A stretch of 64,000 nt of DNA from Diploscapter coronatus. Taxonomy: Eukaryota; Nematoda; Chromadorea; Rhabditida; Rhabditidae. A model generated the notes under the pieces. That model did not search any database and was not told the DNA's origin. It worked only from the letters and a program-made list of their open reading frames with translations. Location: positions 75,345,249 through 75,409,248 of the forward strand of contig OZ038423.1 of the NCBI GenBank assembly GCA_964036155.1, read 5' to 3'. Shown here one piece after another: positions 54,003 through 64,000 of the stretch; the first letter of the stretch is position 1, and every line of letters starts with the position of its first letter. The translations under genes and the position numbers were made by a program.

Positions 54003-55555
54003 GAGCCAAGGATAATAACTAGAATATCAGCTATTTTGATTGTTCTTTTCTAAACAAACATTCTTACATCTTTTGAGAGTGAATGTCAGTAAGGACCAGA
54101 GTCGGTATAAACAGGGGCTCTCCGATCGGGCTGATTTTCATATATATTGTCCAGTTTTCACGCTGATTCTCACGATGGTAACCTCTTTTTTTAAATCGAT
54201 TACTGTAACGAATTTCGGTAGCTCGTAAGTTTTCCAACCCCGACCTTGGAAAAAACTCATCACTTTCTTATTTCTGAACCAAATTGAGTGATTCTTTTTT
54301 TATTGGGCAGCATTTAGTTCGTGAACTATCAAATAGTAAAATAAGAATTTTTTGAAATCGAAATTGAAAATAAATTTTACTTTTGAAGTCTCTATAGTCG
54401 ATTTGTATAATTGGTATGAAAATGTTGAATGAAAATTGAAATTTAAAAAAGGATAACTACATTTTTACATAGTAAAGGTAATAATAAATACTAAATGAGA
54501 AAATTTATACAATGAGAACTTTTTCAAATAAATTATAGCCAGACCTAGGTAAGACGATCGTCAGAAACCCCTTGCGACCTACCCCCTATAGTTAATTTTC
54601 ATCTGACTCATAGTCATTGAATTTTAGATTTCGATAGAACAAATAACAGCAGCATGCTATGCTCTGTCTATGAGAAATAACAAAATTTTGAAGGAGGTCA
54701 TTCTCATCTCACCCAAATGATTAGAAATTTGGTTTGAAAACAAAATAACTTGCCATATGAATAGCAAAGGATTTGAATTGGACCTCAATGAAAAAAACGA
54801 CCTGATAAACACACAGACATAGCCACCAGATCTCTATATCGCTATTGATAAATGATTCAAACTTATCAGGTTGTTATGTTTTGGATCAAATCAGTCATAA
54901 AACAACGACTGGAATAAGTCACATTCAACACAAAACATCACATTTCTATTGTTCATTGATTCAACTTCCAGTTGGAAGAACACGAAGATACATATTCTGA
55001 CAAGGAATGGTTCACATCGGCTTACATGAAGTGAGGAGTAGGAGAGGTAGATGTCTAGACTCTTGACAAGCTCTGTCAATTCTCCACTTCAACACATTCT
55101 CTCCATGAGGCGCGCTTTCAACTTTATAGCTAGTCTAAAAATCTATCGTTATTTTTCATAATACCTTGCAGGGAAATTAATGAAAAGTTTAGTTATTAGC
55201 GGTAGAGTGATTTCAAGCTTGCACCAAGTTGAACATGTTATTTTTGTATCTAATTCAAAGAGAATATTCATCATTCTACTATTTATTGTGAATGGAAAAG
55301 TTCCAATTAGAAAGCTCTGAAAAGTACTCAGCTCTAACCGTATGAAGAAAAGAATGATAAACTAGGGGGACAGAATGTTAAAGAAGGAAAATGCAACACC
55401 TCTGATATATATTTTCTGCTAAAATCAATTTTATTCACAATGAGACGATTGATCTTGATGAAACGAATATACAACATAAATCCTGCAAGTTGCTACAGGC
55501 GACAGCTAGGAAGGTTTGAGAGTTATTATTCCTAGCGAACGATATATACCGTTTT
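54003..55555. other. Convergent intergenic region
   Basis: 1.55 kb between eEF1A and the tyrosine-kinase gene, whose 3' ends face each other. AT-rich, with a small C-rich patch near 54565-54590. The AATAAATACTAAA...AAATTTATACAATGAGAACTTTTTCAAATAAATTATAGC segment at 54482-54540 is closely repeated at 60138-60190, pointing to a dispersed repeat. No gene seen. Confidence 0.5.
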
Positions 55556-58500
55556 TCACTTTGAATTTTTCAAAAAGGTATAGATTTCATCGAAACTAGG
55601 CCTTTTCTCAGGATTCTTGTCCCAGCATTTGGTCATCAGTTCCTGAATAAGTTTTCTTTTTTTAGATTTTACATAAGTATCATTAAACTTACATAGATGT
55701 CATCCGGTGTATTTTTTGACCGCTCTAGACGGCCTCCGCCAATACCTTCCGATAGGTATTCGTAAATGTTATAATTATCATGCATATTCTCTTCAAATAA
55801 TGTTATTATTGAATAGTTCACATTCTATAGCTTTACCATATGGTAATTTCCCGTTTGAATAGATTTCATAGAGCAAGACAGAAAATCCCCAAACATCGTT
55901 TTTGATAGTGAAATTTGGTTTCCTTTTTCCAACCATATCTTCGAGGACTTCAATCGATTGCCATCTAGAATATGTTTAATCTTTAAAAAAAATCAACAAA
56001 TGACTATTTTCTGACCTCACAGGGAAACGTGGCTGTGTATTCATTGTGTATATATCGTTCGGGTCCAACTGCCGTGCCAACCCAAAATCTCCTATCTGTG
56101 TATTATGATTTTTATATGAATGTCCTCTGTTATCTTTCATACTTTAGCGGTTGTTTTAGGCGTATCTAACAAAATATTCCTGGCTGCGAGATCTCTGTGA
56201 ACCATTCTTTGTTGTTCGATATAGCGCATCCCATTTGCTATCTATTTAGTCGTATTCGATATTAATCTTTATTAGTTGACTGAACCTGCTGAGCCCATGA
56301 TTTCATAAGACCTATGCCGATAGAGGTGTCTGATTTGAGATATTCCTCGAGACATCCCCCTCCCATATATTCGAATACCAGAAGAGTGTCCGTGTCTGGC
56401 AAGTTCAGCACTCCAAAACATTTGATAATGTTAGGATGTTTCATGCCTAGCAGTGTCTTGGCCTCTCTATAAATCAGTTAGTTGTTGCAATTGAAATGAC
56501 GGATTAATTATTGGCTCAGGATGTATTACTGCTCTACTGTATGAAAAATTAATCGTAAATATCATAGCCAGTTTTTCCTCTCGATTTCCATAATGGAATG
56601 AGATACATGAAGAGTTGCATATATGTTGCATAGCAATTGTCAACATCCTTAGATTGGTTACCTGACGTCGAAGACTTGAGTCGATTTTATCATTTTGACA
56701 GCAAACAATTCCTCATTTATTCGTGCCCTATAGACATTTGCAAAATAGCCTTCACCTAATAAGGCTTCATAGTGAATTTCGCATGGTTTTGGCAGAATTG
56801 TTTTCTGAATTATCCAGATTTATTCGAGAAATTATAATGCTTTACATTATCCTTTCCTGATGTTAGACCCGTCTGATTTGGACTCCGTTTCTCAGACATT
56901 TCATCTGTTAAATATTCACTGTTAGACTTGGGTTTTGTCTCTGGGATGATATTTGGCGAATTAGATGAATCTAGATGCAGTCATTGAGTTGTGCATTTTT
57001 TATGGTTAGATAATCAAGTATACGTACTTTGTGATGAACGATCAAATGTTTGGACATATGGTATTGAGTTAAAATTGCTATTAGGTCGAGTGCTAATACT
57101 TGAAGAAACTGAATCAATTTTAACGGAATCTCAAAATTAATGTATACAGCGATATTTCATTGGATAATTTCTAAACTTTACCTTGACCAATTTGTCTAGG
57201 CGTTGGACTAAACACGGCATATTCAATCGGACTTGTAGTTTTTCTTATAGTCGGTAATTGTGGTCGATTGATTTCTTTATCTTCAAATTTCTTTTCTATC
57301 ATCTTTATTTTATGCATAAAGAAGATTGACAACCAGCTTTTGATGGATTGATTGACTTAGCTGGCATGTTTCGGATAGTTTTAAAATCGATGTTAATATT
57401 AGAAAAGATATTTTTACTTGAATTTACAGATGAATCTAACAATTTAATATAATAAATTAATGCCTTGAGTATGAATTCCATCTGTTTTCAACACATTCAC
57501 TTTTTCACCGTTTATTGCATCAGTAGCTTTGTTTGTAGGCGACAAATTTGATAGGTTCAATTCATGTTCTTCTTTCCGACTCATCCTTGTACTAGTTGAT
57601 TGTAAATCTCTTGGTGGTATCTCGAAAGTAGTATTTTCGACTAGATTGAATCGAACGCGTTTTTCAGAAATTGTGCGACGAGTTCTGCCACGATTGAAAT
57701 TACTTTGGTTTGTTGGAATATCATTCGTGTCCTTTGAAAAGATTTGAGCTTTTCTCGATGGTAGATCGACATGGGCTAATTTGTCGATTATGTCTACTAG
57801 AAGTTCAACGTGATCTGGCTGTAGCTCCTTATTTTCTTTTTCTCGAAATACTTTGCGAATCGCTCTGAGTACGTGCGCCTTCTTCGGCTTATTTTCGATG
57901 TGGAAATAGTTATCGGGAGCCATGACATGTTCGAGTTTTCTAGGAATAGTTGGCATTTCTTGAACTGTATTTATTAATGCACAGTCGTCGTTAATATCAA
58001 TTTGTAATTCTTCTTTCACTACTCCCTATAATTTTTAATAATAAATATTTGAAGGATGAATGAAATTATTTTATTCACTCACCTTTGTTATTGAAATAAT
58101 TTCATTTATTTGAAAGATATTTGGTCTAATATTTGTTAGGGCAAATAGATGTGAAAATTCCGAAAAATGTTGCATTAATGTTCTATAATAAGTTGTGATG
58201 AGTTTTGAAAAGCTATGAAATGGCACTTGCTCTGTGTTTTCTGTTGTTCTAGTTCTTCCATTTGACACCTGATAGGGGCGAATATCATTGCATTTCGGTG
58301 GCAAATATCGACTTTCTGGCCGAGAATAAAAGAAGGCTAACTTATTAAATTCTTTATTCTTTTCCAAGTGCGACAAAGCAGATTCTCCAAGTTTGTATTT
58401 TGCATCTAAAAATTAAAGCATTGATTTAGATATGTCTGATTTACCTTCAGCTGGATTATCAATTATTCTATGCGTATGCAACATGAATGGGGAGTCTGGA

Positions 58501-58919
58501 CCTATAGATTTTCGAAATAATTATTTTTCCTACATTCATATCATACTTTTCAGGATTTTTATAAGACCTTCAAGTGAATTCGACATGCAATTTCTAGATA
58601 TCGAGTACCGATATTTGCCACTTTGGTCTTTATCTCTTTCAATTGCATAGTGACGAAATTTATCTGTAAATTTGGAATTATGAACGAACGGGTGCGCAGA
58701 AGTTACGAGTTCCATTTTGGAAATCGTCGGTGGTGAGTGTGAGTTCTCTAATGTCCTGTGGTGGCGACCAAATAACAAAGGAATATCGAGGAAGATCCTG
58801 AGCGAGCAGAATTGCCTCCACTTCGTGAAAATAAACATTGAAAAGTCGAAAACTAAAGCAAGATATGCAAACTCAAAGGTAATGCATAAAACTCACTTGC
58901 TTTCGATATCTATCGACAT
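55556..58919 (-). CDS. Non-receptor tyrosine kinase with atypical SH2-like domain
   Basis: ATG 58919 follows a TTGCAG acceptor. Exon 1 (MSIDIES) joins in phase 2 to the SH2-like region (58852 downward): [28 protein letters not shown], then after a 43-nt intron [19 protein letters not shown] and [10 protein letters not shown], which match SH2 strands and helix B. The FLVR position reads FVIW. A long linker follows (about 58480-57100), partly charged and disordered (residues around [13 protein letters not shown]). The kinase domain spans about 56800-55556: GEGYFANVY loop, FAVKMI lysine, [11 protein letters not shown], and VRWQSIEV in place of an APE motif. HRDLAARN marks a tyrosine rather than Ser/Thr kinase. 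Nematodes have an expanded set of SH2-tyrosine kinases of the Fer/KIN type, usually with SH2 next to the kinase; here a linker of several hundred residues separates them. Confidence 0.83.
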
Positions 58920-60474
58920 TTCCTATGTGACTGCAAGTTGAAAAAAACGACTTGAGTATTTCTGCACACAACAGCTCTTATCTACGAATTGCAAACTTCA
59001 GCTGCCTATTACCTTGAATTTTCTTATCTATGGTTCTAATACATATTAACTTGTCCGTCAATGATTTGGAAGGGAAACAAATTTTATGTAATGAAAAATC
59101 ACATAATGTCATCAAACACAATCAACAAATTGATATTTTGATGATCAACTATAATTAGGGGAGCCAAGTCGTTTTTCAAGAGTTATGCAAACCGGCTAAA
59201 TTGATATTTACTAGATAGCCAAGACCATGAAGAGTTCGAAACTTTGTAATTTTCAAAAATCCAAGCAGATTCAGAACCTTCACGACGAGGTATTTCAGGT
59301 GGTATAAGCTTCATGAGTCCATAATGATTTTTGAAAATATGCTCGCGCTCTCTAGCTATAGTTTAATCTCTTGCCGAAAACCAATATTGATTCATAGACA
59401 ATAGAGTAGAAAATGTAAATGTTCGAGGAAAAAACTAGGATAGAATTGATCACGCAGCTGAAATTATGGAGGGTAAAGTATTGCATAATTTATATGGACA
59501 GATAAAATTGTCGAGTCAATGCAATTGAAAAGTATGAGGAGCGCTGTATATGTAATTCGTCTCTTATCAATTAGCCACTTGCTCCAAGCATGCATATAAA
59601 AAGGTAAATTTATCGCTTTCGATCTCCATGATAATTTTTTGCATAAAAGTCTTATAATATGCAAAAAAAAAACTAAAAGGTCGTGCTGGGCACTTATAAA
59701 TTTGTTGATAAGATTCACCAGCGATGTTTCATCAGTGTTAGAAGAGATCTAAATGCAGTTATATTCCTTCTTATCAGTTTCGTAGCGAGCCTGTTTATAT
59801 TTGAAAAATAGAGGAACAATTATCCGTTGACAAATACTAACTATAAGTGTTCTTATTTTCCATCCAAATTCGTAGTTCTTTTTTGTTCAATTAGATTTTA
59901 CTTAGGGCCTAAGGGCATATCCACCATATAAGTTTGGTTCGGATGTGAAACTTTTGCCAGTGTCCGGGCCCCCTTTGACTCTAATCGAGTTTATTCGTGG
60001 AACGTCTCTTAATTAATTAACTAAAATTGTATATATCAGTCTTTCAGATTAAAAGTGTGGCAATAGTAGCAATAAGTATCAAAATTTTAAAAATGCTCAA
60101 AAGTGATCTTCTGTGAGTTCTAGAATTTTGTACAAATAATAAATACTAAACGAAGACATTTATACGATGAGAACTTTTCAAATAAATTATAGCAAAATAA
60201 AATTTGGCAATTCGGAGACTAAAGCAACACTGGAAATATTTAGAAAAATGATATCTTCATATTGATTTTACTCTATTGTGCATTCTTCCATTTCACTGAG
60301 CATTGTATTGTGGATATGAAAATCGATCCTCACCAGTTCGAGATACGATTTGATTGAGATGCGTATATTTTACCTGTCTTTCTATTCAATATAGTTTTAT
60401 TGGAATCATTCAAAAGCGTTTTAGTTAATTGTGAAATCAATTGTTTGCTAAATTTCCTAATGCTCAAAACCTGA
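58920..60474. other. Intergenic region
   Basis: AT-rich, no gene supported. Bases 60138-60190 repeat a segment seen at 54482-54540 (AATAAATACTAAA, then AAATTATAGC). An inferred promoter for the tyrosine-kinase gene would be at the left edge. Confidence 0.45.
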
Positions 60475-60812
60475 GATCAGTTCTCAGCGAAACTTGTGCC
60501 TATCCGGGCGGATCCGGGCGGGTCGGCAATTTTCTGTGAATTGCCTATCGGTATGCCGCTCTGCCCAGATAGGCAATTCAATCCGAGTGGACCCGAGTCG
60601 GTCGGCAGTTATCCGAGTCGGTCGGCAGCCTGGCCCGAGTTGGTCGGCAGTTATCCGAGTCGGTCGGCAATTCAATCCGAGTTGGTCGGCAGTTTTACCA
60701 GATAAAAATTGCCGACCAACACGGATCCGAGCGGATTGGTGTTGGTCAGCAAAAACTGCCGACATCCGTCCGGATCGGCCCGGATAGGCACAAGTTTCGC
60801 TGAGTAGTGATC
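60475..60812. mobile_element. GC-rich foldback element with internal 21-bp tandem repeats
   Basis: Terminal inverted repeats of about 35 bp: left begins GATCAGTTCTCAGCGAAACT at 60475 and continues through TGTGCCTATCCGGG; the right end (about 60776-60812) is its reverse complement with two mismatches near the tip. The interior has about five 21-bp units of the type CCGAGTCGGTCGGCAGTTAT (60592-60700) plus inverted TGCCGACC segments. GC content is far above the AT-rich surroundings. No transposase frame fits inside. A nonautonomous foldback DNA element is the best reading. Confidence 0.85.
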
Positions 60813-63800
60813 ATTTTGATATCTACCAAAAACTAGTCTTTATGCGTACTTATCTTTAATCAAAGAAGCGATGCTTTATATTCGGGTTTATTTGATGTGT
60901 TTTTTCTCAGAAAAATAAATAAATCAAACAAAATTTTGTGATTTAAACTCACCATTGAAACCTTTATATTTCGGCCGTTGAGCCTCGGCACTTTTCAAAC
61001 TATTTTAACTTGATCGATAATCAAATTCAAAGTTTCGTGCTTTAGCTTTCAAAAGATGCTCCTGTTCAGGAAAAAATCTCCAATCCAATTTGCAGGTATA
61101 TGCAAATATGATCATGATTGGTGTCAATTATGGAAGTGGGTCTGCAGATTTGCAACGAATGTCTGCATTTCTGCGTGATTAGTGACTGACCTCTAGGCGA
61201 TGGCCTTTCTCCACTCTCATTCCCATCGCCCCCATCTCTCGTGTCTTATTCCATTTTTATTGGCCACCAACTAATCCAATCCTCTTCTTTCCCCTATCCT
61301 TTCTGCATACATTATCTTATCCTATCGATTCTGTGATTGCGCTTTCCGATGCTTATGATTTTATTTGGTTTTCCTAAAGAAATATCTTCATTTACAAATG
61401 CGCCGATTCTTTTTTCACATCGAATTTTTCTTTTCTTTCGATAATGCGATGACAATCCAACGGAACTCATAAATTATCTTGGCGAGTGCGCGAATGACAG
61501 AGTGCATGCATTTATGATGCTCGATGCTTTGATCTTGAAATTGATAGATTTCGACAAAATTAATTATTTTTACTGATAGACAATATACTATTTGTTTAAA
61601 TTCGTATATTGATGGTAATGAGTGAAGAAGGTCAGCTATGATCCGAGTTAATTTTATACCAATTTGAAGCTAGAGCTATCACTAACGAATTTTTATCCAG
61701 GCGAAATCCCCATTTGAATAACTCATCTCTGATGAAGTTTGATAGAGTTCACAATTTTGTCAATTTCTACTAAATTCGACATATTTCGAAAGTGCTCAAC
61801 TTGCATGACCCATCTCAACTTACCCTGCAAACCGATACCTCCTTGTGTCATACATGTTGTCTGCCAGCTGTAACACCTTCCATCGGCTTGGACCTTCGAG
61901 CCTAAGGTCCCACTATCTTCCTCTTCCCTAGCTCCTCTGCACCTCATTGATCGTTTCCTTCCTTCCTTCCTTCTCCCTGTTGCTCGCATCTTGCTGCCTT
62001 GCTGCCGCCAGCCTACTGCTTTCTTTTTCTTCCCCTGCCACATTCATTCCCTCCCCTCCCTTCTTCCCTTTCCATTCCAATTTCTTTTGTGACAACTCGT
62101 TTCCTTTCTCATTTGTTACTTTTCCTTTTCTACTTTTCCACTCCTTTTTGTGTTCCCCCGTTCAAGACCTGATTTGTCAGTCAATTTCCAGCCCACTTTA
62201 TCAGTTTCGGTCAATTCTACTTGAATCTCCGAATTTTCATAACACCCTTCCTTCATTTTGCATATGATTTTCACATGATAAAATGTGCTCCTGGGATTTA
62301 ACTAAAAACCGAATAAAGAACGCGAATCTCACATTTTTAATCTAGCCAATTGACTCGTCTGGCTTTTCATCGTTTTGAAGAAAAAGAGCAATTGGAAGAA
62401 AGCAGACCGGAAATGTAATTGGTCTCCACGATAACCAAGCTAATTTGCAAAAGTCGAATGTTCTCACCATTCTGTAGTTTAGTAATCTGCAGTAAAATTA
62501 TTTTTACATCGATAATTTTTAATTATGAAGAGGGCTCCACTTCCCTTAGTTTTTTGAATCTTTTTCTGGCAAAACGATGATTACAAACTTGAGTTTTACG
62601 CGAATTTGGCCAACGTATTTCGCATTCACATAATCTGCTCGCCTTAGGCATATTCCCCTGTCACTTTCTTGCCCTGCCTGTGTCTGTTTTCATCCGATTG
62701 TGTGGCCCGTCTTTGGTCCCATCCTTCCATCCTCCTTTGCTCCTTCCCCAGCTTTTCCCTTAGCTGCTTCCTTCTCCTGCCCATTCTCATTTTTCCATCC
62801 TCCGATTTCTTTTTATCCCCCGAATCCTCGAATCTTTTCATATTCAACTTGCGCGAGCGCATTTTCCTTTGCACATACACAACCTGAAAGCAGCTTTACA
62901 AAACTTTTTTCTTCTGTTTTTATGTTCAATGATGGAGGACTGTGAAGAGGAAGGCGAAAATAAATTTTCTTTCACAAATGGCAAATGGTCTACGCCTGAA
63001 TTGCTGTGTCTGGCCTGGCTGGTGAGAGCTATGAGTTTGTCGAGTCATTATTGTGCAGCAGACTCGCATTCCTTATTTGAAAAAGTCCTCCCTTCTCTGG
63101 CTCTCCAAAGCTGCAGCAGCAAGCCTGAAAGCCTTGTTGCTCTGTAATTATGCATGAACTTGTGCAGTCCGAGTGTCGCAGTGTCTCACTCCACATCGTC
63201 TACTATTTTTATGAGTCTGTTTTTGCTCATTAATTTCTATTTTCGAATGTTTCACCATAACCTTCTTTATTCTGCATAGAAAGAAGTCGATTTGAGCAAA
63301 ATCTGCTCACTCCTCTATGCATTGGAAACATTCGAGTCGCTGTTGATGGTTAATTAATGGTCCGTGTTCTGCCATCTCTTTCAGATGTAATTGGCTGTGT
63401 GATTGCCTCCCTCCCCCTCAATTTGCATTTCTTCACTTTTCGCTCATCCACTTATCCAGTCAGTCAGATTTAATTCCAATTCCCTTGTCATCTCCTTCAT
63501 TCTTCATCATTTTCTTCGCCTTTTTATTATCGACTCAACAAATATTTGCTTCTTTGCGTCTCTTTGCTTGCTGCAGTACACCACATTCTCTGCCTCTGTC
63601 ATATTTGCTATTTTGCTGTTCTACAAACCGTCTTCCATCTGCGACACTTTCAACTCCTTACCTCTCTTCACCTGTCTTTGTCTATGTTTATGTTCGTTTC
63701 AATTGTCTAAATAGGTACATGTTTCAAGTGCTCAATATTATTTTGCAGCGCATTAACGCTGAAATCATACAATTGGTATTTTGCATTGTTGCGAATTATT

Positions 63801-64000
63801 ATGAGCTCATCAGCGATTTACGAAAATTGGCTTTGGGATTTGTAACATTTCCCAATAGTTAAATCATTTTAAATGTCATTCGGACGAAAACAGATTACAA
63901 ACTGTTCATAAAAATTTTAGCAAGGAAATCTTTTAATGACTTTTTAATATCCTGATGTGAATACATTGATAAAACTGATGCTGCAATGATATGATCACGA
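60813..64000. other. Terminal gene-poor region with pyrimidine-rich tracts
   Basis: About 3.2 kb. C/T-rich tracts on the plus strand lie at 61200-61310, 61890-62170, 62650-62860 and 63400-63700; they open long frames rich in Ser, Phe, Leu and Pro that I regard as artefacts. A frame at 62928-63147 (MMEDCEEEGENKFSF) begins plausibly but ends in pyrimidine-rich sequence and has no recognisable motif. The region may be intronic or upstream sequence of a gene beyond base 64000. Confidence 0.4.

Noticed and set aside
60484..60787. Overlapping frames of 70-97 codons on both strands with repeated peptide units
   Set aside because: They arise from the 21-bp tandem repeats of the foldback element, which are open in several frames.
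62928..63147. Short plus-strand frame beginning MMEDCEEEGENK
   Set aside because: No recognisable domain, no splice partner, and pyrimidine-rich second half.

Overview
The window is eukaryotic nuclear DNA from a nematode. The genes are split by many short introns (about 40-60 nt is common) with GT...TTTCAG boundaries. Several proteins are nearly identical to Caenorhabditis versions (ARL-1, eEF1A, the ASK1/NSY-1 kinase). A Pepsin-inhibitor-3-repeat secreted protein, a family known mainly from nematodes, is present. Almost every gene has an orphan 3' splice acceptor 0-33 nt upstream of its ATG, as expected for spliced-leader trans-splicing. I cannot name the species. No rRNA, confident tRNA, CRISPR array or complete autonomous transposon was found.

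Layout. 1-7473 (-): an ASK1/NSY-1 MAP3K whose last exon(s) lie beyond the left edge. 8917-10512 (+): arl-1, five exons, complete. 13374-14936 (+): secreted two-repeat Pepsin-inhibitor-3-like protein. ~15378-19108 (+): large unrecognised Pro-rich gene containing a tandem exon+intron duplication. 20073-21373 (+): CCDC50-like coiled-coil protein. 21659-26039 (-): large secreted Cys-rich protein. 27402-30872 (-): SAMHD1-type HD-domain dNTPase without a SAM domain. 32317-34406 (-): very basic low-complexity protein. 35180-36108 (-): small single-pass membrane protein. 36478-41247 (+): SRP72, strikingly short (307 aa). 41.2-46.9 kb: gene-poor. 46927-48337 and 49715-50988 (-): duplicated Kelch genes, one with an F-box and one with the F-box replaced. 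52110-54002 (+): eEF1A. 55556-58919 (-): tyrosine kinase with an atypical SH2-like domain. 58.9-64 kb: no supported gene, but a GC-rich foldback element.

The genes do not form one pathway; this is an ordinary mix of housekeeping genes (ARL1 trafficking, SRP72 protein targeting, eEF1A translation), signalling genes (ASK1, tyrosine kinase), dNTP control and nematode-specific secreted genes. The most notable points are the 'minimal' SRP72 lacking the middle TPR block, an SH2-like domain without its FLVR arginine, an eEF1A lacking the conserved MHHE segment, GC-AG introns (one produced within a tandem exon duplication), a Kelch pair in which the F-box was swapped for a signal-peptide-like N-terminus, and a 140-bp MITE whose target-site duplication abuts a stop codon, with the empty site preserved in the paralogue. 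Exon joins for arl-1, the pepsin-inhibitor gene, the CCDC50-like gene, SRP72, eEF1A, most of SAMHD1 and the 15-19 kb gene were checked for reading phase by hand; other models are less exact.
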